A stretch of DNA of 64,000 nt, taken from assembly GCF_003610555.1 (NCBI RefSeq), contig NZ_RAPQ01000008.1, positions 1,170,490 to 1,234,489 on the forward strand, read 5' to 3'. The DNA comes from Marinifilum flexuosum (GTDB lineage Bacteria > Bacteroidota > Bacteroidia > Bacteroidales > Marinifilaceae). The notes beneath the pieces were generated by a model. The model had not been told where the DNA came from, did not search any database, and was given only the letters and a program-made list of their open reading frames with translations. Below, in pieces: positions 44,019 through 53,310 of the stretch; within the stretch, counting starts at the first letter, position 1, and each line of letters opens with the position of its first letter. Both the position numbers and the translations under genes were made by a program.

Positions 44019-46571
44019 ATGATTGAACAATTAAAATCTGAAATTCTCAAAAAATTTGGTGAAGATTTGGTTTACACCAAAGATTGCAAATTTTTAGCAG
44101 ATACAATTTGTGAAGAAACAGGTAGCAGAATCAGTACTACTACAATTAGAAGATTATTCGGTTTTTTAAAAAGCACTACTACACCTGCCAAATACACATT
44201 AAATATTTTATCTGGTTATCTGGGTTACCAAAGTTGGGAGCATTTTTGTAATTATTGGGAATATCAACCAAAAGAAGAAATTGCACCAAAAGAAAACTGG
44301 TCTGATTTTTATAAAAAAGCAATTTCTTTTAGCACGGATACTTACAAATATATTTCGGGTCAATCTGGAATTCCTTTTAATGCAGTAACTCCTAGAGAAG
44401 AGGCAGAGCTGAGAATAGATAAGTTTTTGAATTCAGGCAATAGTGCCTTGGCATTTATTGCGCCAGGTGGATTTGGAAAATCAACCATGATTGCCAAGTG
44501 GTTTGAAAGAAAATGGCTTAATAAGAAAAACGATGATGTGATTCTATTTTTGAATGCATCTATGATGATCAGTTTTTTGAATGCAGATTTTAAGCTGGAA
44601 GATTGGTTGCAGGATCAGCTTAAGTTTACACAAAAGGATTCTTTAAAATATTTCCTTGAACATCCGAATGCATGCGAGAGTAGAATTATTTTCGTGATTG
44701 ACGCATTGGATGAAATTACCTATGATAATTTTAAGTTGGAGAGGGTATTCTTGCAGCTTAAGCAGTTTATTTTAAACTTTAAGGATTCTGATAAAGTTAA
44801 ACTGATTTTAACCTCCAGAAATACAACTTGGCAAAAATTTGCTATGCCTTTTGTTTTTCAATCAAATGCTTTGAAAGATTGTTGGTACGATTTAAATGAT
44901 GATTCCGAAAAGATAAATGAGGCAAATATTCCACCATTAAACCATAAAGAGATTCAAAGAGTTCTTGAAAAAACTTTAAATCTTCAATATGCACCCAATG
45001 TTAGTGTTGATGATTTAACATACTTGCAGAAGAAAGTTATCTCTAATCCATTTTTTTTGGAATTGTTTATCAAACTATTTTCTCCCAATAACATTCATAA
45101 ACTAAATAAAGGATATGAATTGATGCGTGAGTACATTAAGAATAAGGTTTATTACTCACGCTATTCTGAAGAGAAAATTGATATTTTATATTCCATTCTG
45201 GACCTAATAAATCATGGTAAGGAAGGAACCTCAGCTAAAAAATTGGAATTAAGAGAAAAATTTCCAATTCATTTAAAAACAGCAGGAGATTACTATGCTG
45301 CCTACCAGGAGTTATTATCTTTTGGAATTATTACTGAATACATCTCTACCAATAAAAAGAACAATTACTGCAAGTATGTAAAGATTACCAACGAGGTACT
45401 ATTTGAAACATTAATTGGAATAAGTCTTATTGAGAAGAATGGAGAATTGAACTTTGAACTTATTAAAAAAGTTGATGAGGATTATCAGGGCTATGAGTTG
45501 AAAAATAGATTAATTTCTTATTTGCTAGAATCAGCATTTTTGAGTGGCAAACACATGGAATTAAAAAATCTGTTTGAGTTAAGTGATGATACCATTTCTG
45601 CTCCATGTGTATTGGAAACCATTTTTAAATCTTCTATTTATACAGAAAAATACAAGTTTGAATTAATTCAGCATTTAGCTGAAAATAAGAAGTCAGAGAA
45701 AATATTTTCGAAAGCATTTTCGGATACTTTAAATGTTAAAGATCAATCGAAGGAAGTTCTGGAAATATTTGCGAAAAATGGTGCTACAAAAAACTTAAGA
45801 ATTAGATCTCTAAGTTTATTGCTGATATCTGCAATGTTTAGTTATGAATCAGACAAGGCAACGGCTTATTACGATGAATTGGCGCAGGAAGAAGCAGATA
45901 CAAGCTGTTCAGGTTTTACAATAGCAATACGATTGGCAGCAGTTTTAATGTACAATCATTTTATAGGTAATGATACCGATGATATTGAATTGTTTAAACT
46001 GTTCTATTACCGAGAAATGGCATATTTAAAATATGCAGAAGTAAATAGTGCGGTTGACGGAGAATTTGAATTAATTCTTTGCATGGCATTAACCTATATG
46101 GAATCATACCACAAGGTTTTACAATTGGTAGATGATGCGGAACATTTGTATAAAAGTGAAGAAGATAAGGGTTGGTCGTCGAATTATAAATTGTTACAAT
46201 GCTATAAGATTTTTGCACAGTATTCACTGGGAATGACTATAAGCAAAGAACAAATTGACTATTTGTTAAACAGTAAAAGTGAAGTTAACTCATCTCAAAA
46301 TTACTACCTACAAATATATTATAACTCATTTTTGAGTACTTGTTACCAGGAAAAGAACAAGGTTCAGAAAGTTGAGGAATTTTTTAACAAGGCAATTGAG
46401 TTAAGCGAATTTACAAAATATCATTCATGTACAGTAAGCCTTTACAGGAAAATGGCACGTTTTTACAATGGCATTAATGAGAAGACCAAAGAACAAATTT
46501 GTATCTTAGAGGAAACACGATTATTAAAGAAATATGCGTCTAGCTATACTTTAGAGGCATTGTTAGTATAA
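44019..46571 (+). CDS. STAND (NACHT-like) NTPase with N-terminal HTH-like domain and helical-repeat C-terminus
   Basis: An 850-residue protein. The N-terminal 80 residues (SRISTTTIRRLFGFL and TLNILSGYLGYQSWEHFC) look like a DNA-binding-type helical domain found in several Bacteroidota signalling proteins. Residues 125-400 form a P-loop NTPase with Walker A APGGFGKST (148-156) and Walker B IIFVIDALDEI (223-233), where the extra acidic residues are typical of NACHT/STAND proteins; LILTSRNTTW is a sensor-I-like strand. The C-terminal half is helical and TPR-like. Such proteins are molecular switches in transcription control or phage defence. No effector domain is evident. Confidence 0.75.
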   Translation: MIEQLKSEILKKFGEDLVYTKDCKFLADTICEETGSRISTTTIRRLFGFLKSTTTPAKYTLNILSGYLGYQSWEHFCNYWEYQPKEEIAPKENWSDFYKKAISFSTDTYKYISGQSGIPFNAVTPREEAELRIDKFLNSGNSALAFIAPGGFGKSTMIAKWFERKWLNKKNDDVILFLNASMMISFLNADFKLEDWLQDQLKFTQKDSLKYFLEHPNACESRIIFVIDALDEITYDNFKLERVFLQLKQFILNFKDSDKVKLILTSRNTTWQKFAMPFVFQSNALKDCWYDLNDDSEKINEANIPPLNHKEIQRVLEKTLNLQYAPNVSVDDLTYLQKKVISNPFFLELFIKLFSPNNIHKLNKGYELMREYIKNKVYYSRYSEEKIDILYSILDLINHGKEGTSAKKLELREKFPIHLKTAGDYYAAYQELLSFGIITEYISTNKKNNYCKYVKITNEVLFETLIGISLIEKNGELNFELIKKVDEDYQGYELKNRLISYLLESAFLSGKHMELKNLFELSDDTISAPCVLETIFKSSIYTEKYKFELIQHLAENKKSEKIFSKAFSDTLNVKDQSKEVLEIFAKNGATKNLRIRSLSLLLISAMFSYESDKATAYYDELAQEEADTSCSGFTIAIRLAAVLMYNHFIGNDTDDIELFKLFYYREMAYLKYAEVNSAVDGEFELILCMALTYMESYHKVLQLVDDAEHLYKSEEDKGWSSNYKLLQCYKIFAQYSLGMTISKEQIDYLLNSKSEVNSSQNYYLQIYYNSFLSTCYQEKNKVQKVEEFFNKAIELSEFTKYHSCTVSLYRKMARFYNGINEKTKEQICILEETRLLKKYASSYTLEALLV

Positions 46572-46598
46572 TACTCTTCACAAATTCACTTTAATTTT

Positions 46599-46634
46599 AA
46601 AGCTGTTTGTTTAGGCAAACAGCTTTATTTTGTT
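46599..46634 (+). terminator. Intrinsic terminator after the STAND gene
   Basis: AAAGCTGTTTG / CAAACAGCTTT (11 bp, 6-nt loop) followed by ATTTTGTTT. Confidence 0.8.
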
Positions 46635-46803
46635 TATTATATTACAATTCCGCTTCAAAATTATAACTTTACGATTATTGTGATTTAGGAAAGTTTTACC
46701 CATGTATAAATGGGAACTTCTTTTAAATCAAGAATAATAAGTACATGAATAAAACGTTGAAAGCAATAGTTAGTTTTAACGTATTCTTAAATGATCCATA
46801 AAT

Positions 46804-49800
46804 ATGAATTTTTCTCAATATAATCTGCAGTTTATAATAAAATTGTGCACTGTCGTTTTTCTGGTTTTTTGTAGTTTTTCTATTTCTGCACAAGAGAAAT
46901 ATTCAGTAACCGGAAAGGTGAAAATCGAAAATGGAAGTATTGATAATACATTTCTGACAATTTATAAAAATGCAAATAAATTAGAGTCTAAATCCATTCC
47001 CAGTAATGGTAAATTCAATTATGAAATGGATTTTGGACATGATTATATGTTCGAATTCTCGAAGGAAGGTTTTGTAACCAAGAAAGTTAGTATTTCCACA
47101 TTTGTTCCCGAAGACGTATTGAGCAGGGATAGTCAGTTTCCTCCATTTAAGTTTGCAATTGATCTGTTCCCTGCCTATGAAGGATTAGATCTTTCAATCT
47201 TTGATCAGCCGATGGCAATGATCATGTACGACAAGGAGTTGGATAATTTTGAATATGATACAGAATATGATGCTCAGATTAGGGAAGCTATCGAGAAGGC
47301 CAAAGAAGAGGCAAGAAGACGAGCTGCAGAATTGGAAGCACAGCGACTGGCTAAAGAAAAAGCATATAATGCAGCTATTCAAAAGGGTGATATTAATTTT
47401 AGGGGAAAGAAATATGAAGAAGCCAAAATGGCTTACAATGAAGCTTTAGCTGTTAAGGCAGAAGAGCAATATCCAAAATCACAGATTACAAAGATTGATG
47501 AATTGCTGGCAGAACTGCAACAGCAAGCTGAAGAAGCGGCGCGATTGGCAGCAGATAAAAAAGCTTTGGATGAGAAATATGCAGCTATCATTACCTTGGC
47601 AGATTCTCAATTTGAATCAGGAGATTATCCATCAGCAAAAACATCTTATTCTGATGCCTTGGCATTGAAAGCAGAAGAGCAATATCCAAAATCACAGATT
47701 GCTAAGGTTGATGATTTATTGGCAGAACAGCAACGACAGGCTGATGAAGCAGCACGCCTGGCAGCAGATAAAAAAGCTTTGGATGAGAAATATGCAGCTA
47801 TCATTACCTTGGCAGATTCTCAATTTGAATCAGGAGATTATCCATCAGCAAAAACATCTTATTCTGATGCCTTGGCATTGAAAGCAGAAGAGCAATATCC
47901 AAAATCACAGATTGCTAAGGTTGATGATTTATTGGCAGAACAGCAACGACAGGCTGATGAAGCAGCACGCCTGGCAGCAGAGAAGAAAGCTTTAGATGAG
48001 AAATATGCAGCTATCATTACCTTGGCAGATTCTCAGTTTGAATCAGGAGATTATCCATCAGCAAAAACTTCTTATTCTGATGCCTTGGCATTGAAAGCAG
48101 AGGAACAATATCCAAAATCGCAGATTACAAAGATTGATGAATTGCTGGCAGAACAGCAACGACAGGCTGATGAAGCAGCACGCCTGGCAGCAGAGAAGAA
48201 AGCTTTAGATGAGAAATATGCAGCTATCATTACCTTGGCAGATTCTCAATTCGAATCACAAGATTATACTTCAGCGAAAACATCTTATTCTGATGCCTTG
48301 GCATTGAAAGCAGAAGAGCAATATCCAAAATCACAGATTGCTAAGATTGATGAATTGCTGGCAGAACAGCAAAGACAGGCTGATGAAGCAGCACGCCTGG
48401 CAGCAGAGAAGAAAGCTTTAGATGAGAAATATGCAGCTATCATTACCTTGGCAGATTCTCAGTTTGAATCAGGAGATTATACCTCTGCAAAAACTTCTTA
48501 TTCTGATGCCTTGGCATTGAAAGCTGAGGAACAATATCCAAAATCACAGATTGCTAAGGTTGATGATTTATTGGCAGAACAGCAAAGACAGGCTGATGAA
48601 GCAGCACGCCTGGCAGCAGAGAAGAAAGCTTTAGATGAGAAATATGCAGCTATCATTACCTTGGCAGATTCTCAGTTTGAATCAGGAGATTATCCATCAG
48701 CAAAAACTTCTTATTCTGATGCCTTGGCATTGAAAGCAGAGGAACAATATCCAAAATCGCAGATTACAAAGATTGATGAATTGCTGGCAGAACAGCAACA
48801 ACAGGCTGATGAAGCAGCACGCTTGGCAGCAGAGAAGAAAGCTTTAGATGAGAAATATGCATCCATCATTGCTTTGGCAGATTCTCAGTTCGAATCGGGA
48901 GATTATACCTCAGCGAAAACATCTTATTCTGATGCTTTGGCATTGAAAGCTGAGGAACAATATCCAAAATCGCAGATTGCTAAGATTGATGATTTGTTGG
49001 CAGAACAGCAACGACAGGCTGATGAAGAAGCACGCTTGGCAGCAGAGAAGAAAGCTTTAGATGAGAAATATGCATCCATTATTGCTTTGGCAGATTCTCA
49101 GTTCGAATCACAAGATTATCCATCAGCGAAAACATCTTATTCTGATGCCTTGGCATTGAAAGCAGAGGAACAATATCCAAAATCGCAGATTACAAAGATT
49201 GATGAATTGCTGGCAGAACAGCAACGACAGGCTGATGAAGCAGCACGCCTGGCAGCAGAGAAGAAAGCTTTAGATGAGAAATATGCAGCTATCATTACCT
49301 TGGCAGATTCTCAATTCGAATCACAAGATTATACTTCAGCGAAAACATCTTATTCTGATGCCTTGGCATTGAAAGCAGAGGAACAATATCCAAAATCGCA
49401 GATTACAAAGATCGACGAGTTGTTGGCAGAACAGCAACAACAGGCTGATGAAGCAGCACGCTTGGCAGCAGAGAAAAAAGCTTTGGATGAGAAATATGCA
49501 GCTATCATTACCTTGGCAGATTCTCAGTTCGAATCAAAAGATTATACCTCAGCGAAAACTTCTTATTCTGATGCTTTGGCATTGAAAGCTGAAGAGCAAT
49601 ATCCAAAAAAACAGATTGCTAAGATTGATGATTTGTTGGCAAAACAGCAACAACAGGCTGATGAAGAAGCACGCTTGGCAGCAGAGAAGAAAGCCTTGGA
49701 TGAGAAATATGCTTCTGTTATTGCTATGGCAGACTCTCAGTTTGAAAATCAGGAATACAATTTGTCGCGTGAAAGCTATAAAGATGCGCTAAATATGAAA

Positions 49801-51042
49801 CCTGCTGAGCTGTACCCAAGGGAACAATTAAAGAAGATTTCGGAAATATTTGCTGAGCAAAAGAGACAAGCAGAGGAAGAAGCAAAGCTTTTAGCGGAGA
49901 AGCAATTGAATGAGAACAAATATCTGAAATTGATTAAGTCGGCAGATGAATATTTCGAATCAGAAAAGTGGAATTCTGCTTCAAGAGATTATCATGGAGC
50001 ATTGAAGCTAAAACCAGAAGAACAATATCCACAAAGTAAAATAGATGAAATTGAAGCGATTTTAGCTGAATTGGAAAGAAAAGCGAATGCAAAATCAGAG
50101 TTGAAAAATAAGTATGACAAATTAATTGAAATAGCGGATAAGCAATTTACCAATGAGGAGTACGATTTTGCAGTACTGAAATATCAAGAGGCTCTGGACT
50201 TAATGCCAAAAGAGTCGTATCCAAAAACTCAAATCAAGAAAATTGAAGTGATTCTGGAACGCAGAGCAATAGCGGAAAGAAAAGAGCAAGAGTTGAATTT
50301 AAGATATAGTGAAGAACTGGAAAAGGCAGAGGGTTTCTTCAAAAAAGAACAATTTAGTGTTGCCAGACATCATTACAAAGCAGCATTGGAAATTAAGCCT
50401 AAGGAGAAATATCCAAAAGAGAAGTTAGAGGAAATCAATGAAAGATTGCAGGCCTTAAAAAATGCAGAACAAGAAGCAATTGCAAACAATCCAACGAATT
50501 TCGAGAAGAAACTTTCTATCATTAAAGAAAGAGAATATGCAGAATTGATTCAAAAGGCGGACAATGCTTTTCAAACCTCTCAATACACGGTTTCGAAAGT
50601 GATGTATGAAAGAGCTTTGGGAATGTTTAATAGAGAATATCCGAAGAAACAACTGAAGGAAATTGACAAATTAATTCGAGATGAGAGGAACTCTGCTTTA
50701 TCGGAAGAATACAAACAGCTGATTGCAAAAGGTGACAAGGAGTTATCTGCGAATCATTATTCGGTTGCCAAATTTTATTACAATAAAGCAATTGCTTTGA
50801 ACAAAAAGGAGAAATATCCTAAAAATCAACTGAAGAAGATTGATGAGTTGTTGAAATCGAATAAAAACCAGAAGTTGGATAAAGAGTATGAGGAAGTCAT
50901 TACAAAAGCTGATTCTGCCTTTGATAAAGGAAACTTGACGGTAGCCAGATTTTATTACAAGAAAGCACTTCAATTAAAATCGGGTGAAGATTATCCAAAA
51001 GAAAGGCTTAAAATGATTCAATCTAAACGAAGCAAAAAGTAA
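46804..51042 (+). CDS. Large exported TPR-like repeat protein with near-identical 71-residue repeats
   Basis: A 1412-residue protein with a signal peptide (to about residue 29, FSISAQ), then a beta-sandwich-like domain with a carboxypeptidase-regulatory look (KYSVTGKVKIENGSIDN, about residues 32-130). From about residue 160 it is a chain of helical TPR-like units. About ten consecutive units are nearly identical and 71 residues (213 bp) long, each of the type KKALDEKYAAIITLADSQFE then DYPSAKTSYSDALALKAEEQ then YPKSQI and linker EQQRQADEAARL. They are flanked by diverged units on both sides, including GALKLKPEEQYPQSKIDEIE. The linkers are charged and probably form long helices. Likely a rod-like periplasmic or surface scaffold; its partner is unknown. 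Confidence 0.9.
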   Translation: MNFSQYNLQFIIKLCTVVFLVFCSFSISAQEKYSVTGKVKIENGSIDNTFLTIYKNANKLESKSIPSNGKFNYEMDFGHDYMFEFSKEGFVTKKVSISTFVPEDVLSRDSQFPPFKFAIDLFPAYEGLDLSIFDQPMAMIMYDKELDNFEYDTEYDAQIREAIEKAKEEARRRAAELEAQRLAKEKAYNAAIQKGDINFRGKKYEEAKMAYNEALAVKAEEQYPKSQITKIDELLAELQQQAEEAARLAADKKALDEKYAAIITLADSQFESGDYPSAKTSYSDALALKAEEQYPKSQIAKVDDLLAEQQRQADEAARLAADKKALDEKYAAIITLADSQFESGDYPSAKTSYSDALALKAEEQYPKSQIAKVDDLLAEQQRQADEAARLAAEKKALDEKYAAIITLADSQFESGDYPSAKTSYSDALALKAEEQYPKSQITKIDELLAEQQRQADEAARLAAEKKALDEKYAAIITLADSQFESQDYTSAKTSYSDALALKAEEQYPKSQIAKIDELLAEQQRQADEAARLAAEKKALDEKYAAIITLADSQFESGDYTSAKTSYSDALALKAEEQYPKSQIAKVDDLLAEQQRQADEAARLAAEKKALDEKYAAIITLADSQFESGDYPSAKTSYSDALALKAEEQYPKSQITKIDELLAEQQQQADEAARLAAEKKALDEKYASIIALADSQFESGDYTSAKTSYSDALALKAEEQYPKSQIAKIDDLLAEQQRQADEEARLAAEKKALDEKYASIIALADSQFESQDYPSAKTSYSDALALKAEEQYPKSQITKIDELLAEQQRQADEAARLAAEKKALDEKYAAIITLADSQFESQDYTSAKTSYSDALALKAEEQYPKSQITKIDELLAEQQQQADEAARLAAEKKALDEKYAAIITLADSQFESKDYTSAKTSYSDALALKAEEQYPKKQIAKIDDLLAKQQQQADEEARLAAEKKALDEKYASVIAMADSQFENQEYNLSRESYKDALNMKPAELYPREQLKKISEIFAEQKRQAEEEAKLLAEKQLNENKYLKLIKSADEYFESEKWNSASRDYHGALKLKPEEQYPQSKIDEIEAILAELERKANAKSELKNKYDKLIEIADKQFTNEEYDFAVLKYQEALDLMPKESYPKTQIKKIEVILERRAIAERKEQELNLRYSEELEKAEGFFKKEQFSVARHHYKAALEIKPKEKYPKEKLEEINERLQALKNAEQEAIANNPTNFEKKLSIIKEREYAELIQKADNAFQTSQYTVSKVMYERALGMFNREYPKKQLKEIDKLIRDERNSALSEEYKQLIAKGDKELSANHYSVAKFYYNKAIALNKKEKYPKNQLKKIDELLKSNKNQKLDKEYEEVITKADSAFDKGNLTVARFYYKKALQLKSGEDYPKERLKMIQSKRSKK
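47560..49690 (+). repeat. 213-bp near-identical intragenic repeats (about ten copies)
   Basis: The codons for ALDEKYA recur every 213 bp, for example at 47562 and 47775, and nucleotide identity between adjacent copies is high, including synonymous sites, so the array expanded recently or is kept homogeneous by recombination. Variation is concentrated in a few positions: GDYPS, GDYTS, QDYPS, QDYTS, KDYTS and I/V or K/T substitutions. Confidence 0.93.
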
Positions 51043-51074
51043 TTTTGTATTTTCATTCTATTTAAGAACACAGT

Positions 51075-52307
51075 ATGGCATTAAACTATCTCTTTATTTT
51101 CTTTTTTCTGATTGCCTTTGTTGTAGGTTTAATCAAGCTTATTTTTTGGGGAGACTTGGATGTATTCCCGGCAATGATTGATTCTACTTTTAGCATGGCC
51201 AAAACAGGCTTCGATATTTCTCTTGGATTAACGGGCGTATTGACCCTTTGGCTGGGAATCATGAAAATAGGTGAGAATGGTGGAATTGTAAGAGTATTTT
51301 CAAGGTTAATAGGGCCATTCTTTAACAAGCTGTTCCCGGAATTGCCTAAGAGTCATCCTGCACATGGTTCAATCATGATGAATCTGGCAGCCAATATGCT
51401 GGGATTGGATAATGCGGCCACGCCTCTTGGTTTAAAGGCAATGAAGGAAATGCAGGAAGCCAATCCCGATAAGGATAAAGCTTCGAATGCTCAAATCATG
51501 TTCCTGGTTTTAAATACTTCGGGCCTGACGATTATTCCGATTTCCATCATGGTATATCGTGCTCAATTGGGAGCTGCGAATCCATCGGATATATTTATAC
51601 CAATATTACTGGCGACCTATTTTTCTACCATTGCAGGTTTAATTAGTGTGTCAATCGTGCAAAAAATCAAATTGTGGGACCGAACCATATTGTCTTATTT
51701 GGGAGGATTGACTGCCATTATCATTGGAATCATAGCATATTTCTCTAGCCTGGAAAAAGAACAGATTACGACAGTTTCAACGGTTGTAAGTAATGTGTTC
51801 CTGTTTGGGATTATTATTTCATTTATTTTATTGGCAGCTAAAAATAAGGTGAATGTATATGAAAGTTTCATCGATGGAGCCAAAGAAGGATTTAATATTG
51901 CCATAAAGATCATACCCTATTTGATTGCCATATTGGTTGCAATTGGTGTTTTCAGAGCGTCAGGAACAATGGATCTTTTTGTAGAAGGCATGAGAAGACT
52001 TTGCTTGTTACTTTCGGTAGATCCCGATTTTGTTGAAGCCTTACCAACAGCAATGATGAAGCCATTGAGCGGAAGTGGAGCAAGAGGAATGATGGTGGAT
52101 GCAATGACCACGCATGGGGCAGATAGCTTTGTGGGAAGGTTGGCATCTACATTGCAAGGAGCAACAGATACCACATTTTATATTATTGCAGTTTATTTCG
52201 GTGCGGTTGGAATCAAGAATACCAGATATGCGGTTACTTGTGGTTTAATTGCTGATTTTGCAGGAATTATTGCAGCCATATTAATTGCTTATTTGTTCTT
52301 TCATTAG
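51075..52307 (+). CDS. SpmA-SpmB fused nucleoside-recognition membrane protein
   Basis: A 410-residue multi-pass protein. The first half (about 1-200) matches spore maturation protein A (DSTFSMAKTGFDISLGLTGVLTLWLGIMKI, NLAANMLGLDNAATPLGLKAM) and the second half (about 210-410) spore maturation protein B (FIDGAKEGFNIAIKIIPYLIAILVAIGVF, ALPTAMMKPLSGSGARGMMVDAM, GATDTTFYIIAVYFGAVGI). In spore formers these are separate genes; non-sporulating Bacteroidota carry the fusion, with unknown function. It follows the giant repeat protein by 32 bp and may be in its transcript. Confidence 0.9.
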   Translation: MALNYLFIFFFLIAFVVGLIKLIFWGDLDVFPAMIDSTFSMAKTGFDISLGLTGVLTLWLGIMKIGENGGIVRVFSRLIGPFFNKLFPELPKSHPAHGSIMMNLAANMLGLDNAATPLGLKAMKEMQEANPDKDKASNAQIMFLVLNTSGLTIIPISIMVYRAQLGAANPSDIFIPILLATYFSTIAGLISVSIVQKIKLWDRTILSYLGGLTAIIIGIIAYFSSLEKEQITTVSTVVSNVFLFGIIISFILLAAKNKVNVYESFIDGAKEGFNIAIKIIPYLIAILVAIGVFRASGTMDLFVEGMRRLCLLLSVDPDFVEALPTAMMKPLSGSGARGMMVDAMTTHGADSFVGRLASTLQGATDTTFYIIAVYFGAVGIKNTRYAVTCGLIADFAGIIAAILIAYLFFH

Positions 52308-52349
52308 AAAATGATTTGACTTACATTTGTTGCTCAAAAAATTGAAAAC

Positions 52350-52556
52350 ATGATCACATTTAAAATAGATACAGAATACATCGAACTTATTAAGCTTTTA
52401 AAAGCAACCCGTGTGAGTGAAAGTGGGGCACAGGCTAAAATATTTGTAGAAGACGGAATTGTAATGCGAAATGGTGAAGTTGAAACCAGAAAGCGAGCTA
52501 AGATTCGTCCAGGTGATAAAATTGAGATATTCGATGAGGTGATTATCGTAGAATAA
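52350..52556 (+). CDS. Small S4-domain RNA-binding protein (YbcJ-like)
   Basis: A 68-residue S4 domain on its own: YIELIKLLKATRVSESGAQAKIFVEDG is followed by VMRNGEVETRKRAKIRPGDKIEIF. The size and pattern match YbcJ/YaaA-type proteins that bind structured RNA, possibly ribosomal. It is 42 bp after the membrane protein gene and ends just before a strong bidirectional terminator. Confidence 0.9.
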   Translation: MITFKIDTEYIELIKLLKATRVSESGAQAKIFVEDGIVMRNGEVETRKRAKIRPGDKIEIFDEVIIVE

Positions 52557-52572
52557 TAATAATGATCGATAT

Positions 52573-52613
52573 AAAAAAAGCGCAAGAACCATTTAAGTTC
52601 TTGCGCTTTTTTT
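52573..52613. terminator. Bidirectional intrinsic terminator
   Basis: AAAAAAAGCGCAAGAAC / GTTCTTGCGCTTTTTTT is a perfect 17-bp inverted repeat with a 7-nt loop between convergent genes; both directions end in a T tract. Confidence 0.93.
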
Positions 52614-52646
52614 AGCTAAAGGCCTATAGCCAAAAGCTAAAAACCA

Positions 52647-53030
52647 TTAATAGAATTCAAGAAAGTTCTTCACTGAATCCAAGTAATATTCCTTCCAACC
52701 TTCTACAATCTCTTCATAAGCATCATCAGGAATGTTTGTATGTGTTAATTCAATACGAGTATCTTTTCCAGCCTTTTTCAGGATCATGCTAACAATTGAT
52801 GGGTTTTCAGTTTCTCCAAAAAACCATTCCTGGACAATCTTATAGTCTTTGACCATCTCCAAATTGCATCCTGAAATATCTCCTTCCCAAAGAGAAAAAA
52901 CAGTTCCAACTTTATCATCCATTGTGGCAGGGTATCCAGTCCATAATTCAATTTGAAAAGAATTGGTTAAAGCAGTGTAAACTTCTTCCTGACTTGCGCT
53001 AATATTAAATTGATAGGTAAATTCTTTCAT
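52647..53030 (-). CDS. START-like / AHSA1-type domain protein
   Basis: A 127-residue cytosolic protein with the pattern FTYQFNISASQEEVYTALTNSFQIELWTGYPATMDDKVGTVFSLWEGDI, then a C-terminal helix (EEIVEGWKEYYLDSVKNFLE). This matches the small Bacteroidota START-like/AHSA1 family. Ligand unknown. It is convergent with the S4-domain gene. Confidence 0.82.
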   Translation of the reverse strand: MKEFTYQFNISASQEEVYTALTNSFQIELWTGYPATMDDKVGTVFSLWEGDISGCNLEMVKDYKIVQEWFFGETENPSIVSMILKKAGKDTRIELTHTNIPDDAYEEIVEGWKEYYLDSVKNFLEFY

Positions 53031-53256
53031 GAGATTCTGATTTGTGATTGCAAAATTAAGTCAAAATGCTAACAATTCCTTTAGTTAATTGTAATTAATT
53101 CAGAAAGCTTAAAAAGCGGGGGAATTTGCTGTAAATGCTGACTTGTATGATTTCAAACATGTTACGATTTAGTAAAATCGATAAGCTTATAGAAAAGTGT
53201 AATCTAGAGATTGCAAAATATTTAATCTTAAACAAGTCTAAATAAGAATAAAATTT

Positions 53257-53264
53257 TATATTTG
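53257..53264 (+). promoter_or_regulatory. Putative -7 box of the branched-chain oxoacid dehydrogenase operon
   Basis: TATATTTG is an exact TAnnTTTG match, 46 bp before the E2 start codon; no clear -33 TTTG. Confidence 0.4.
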
Positions 53265-53310
53265 TATCGATACATTTAAATATGAGTATAAATATTAAAC
53301 GATAAGTTAT

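Noticed and set aside
47560-49690. Possible CRISPR or non-coding satellite in the 47.5-49.7 kb repeats
   Set aside because: The period is 213 bp, a multiple of three, and lies wholly inside one continuous reading frame with variation consistent with protein repeats.
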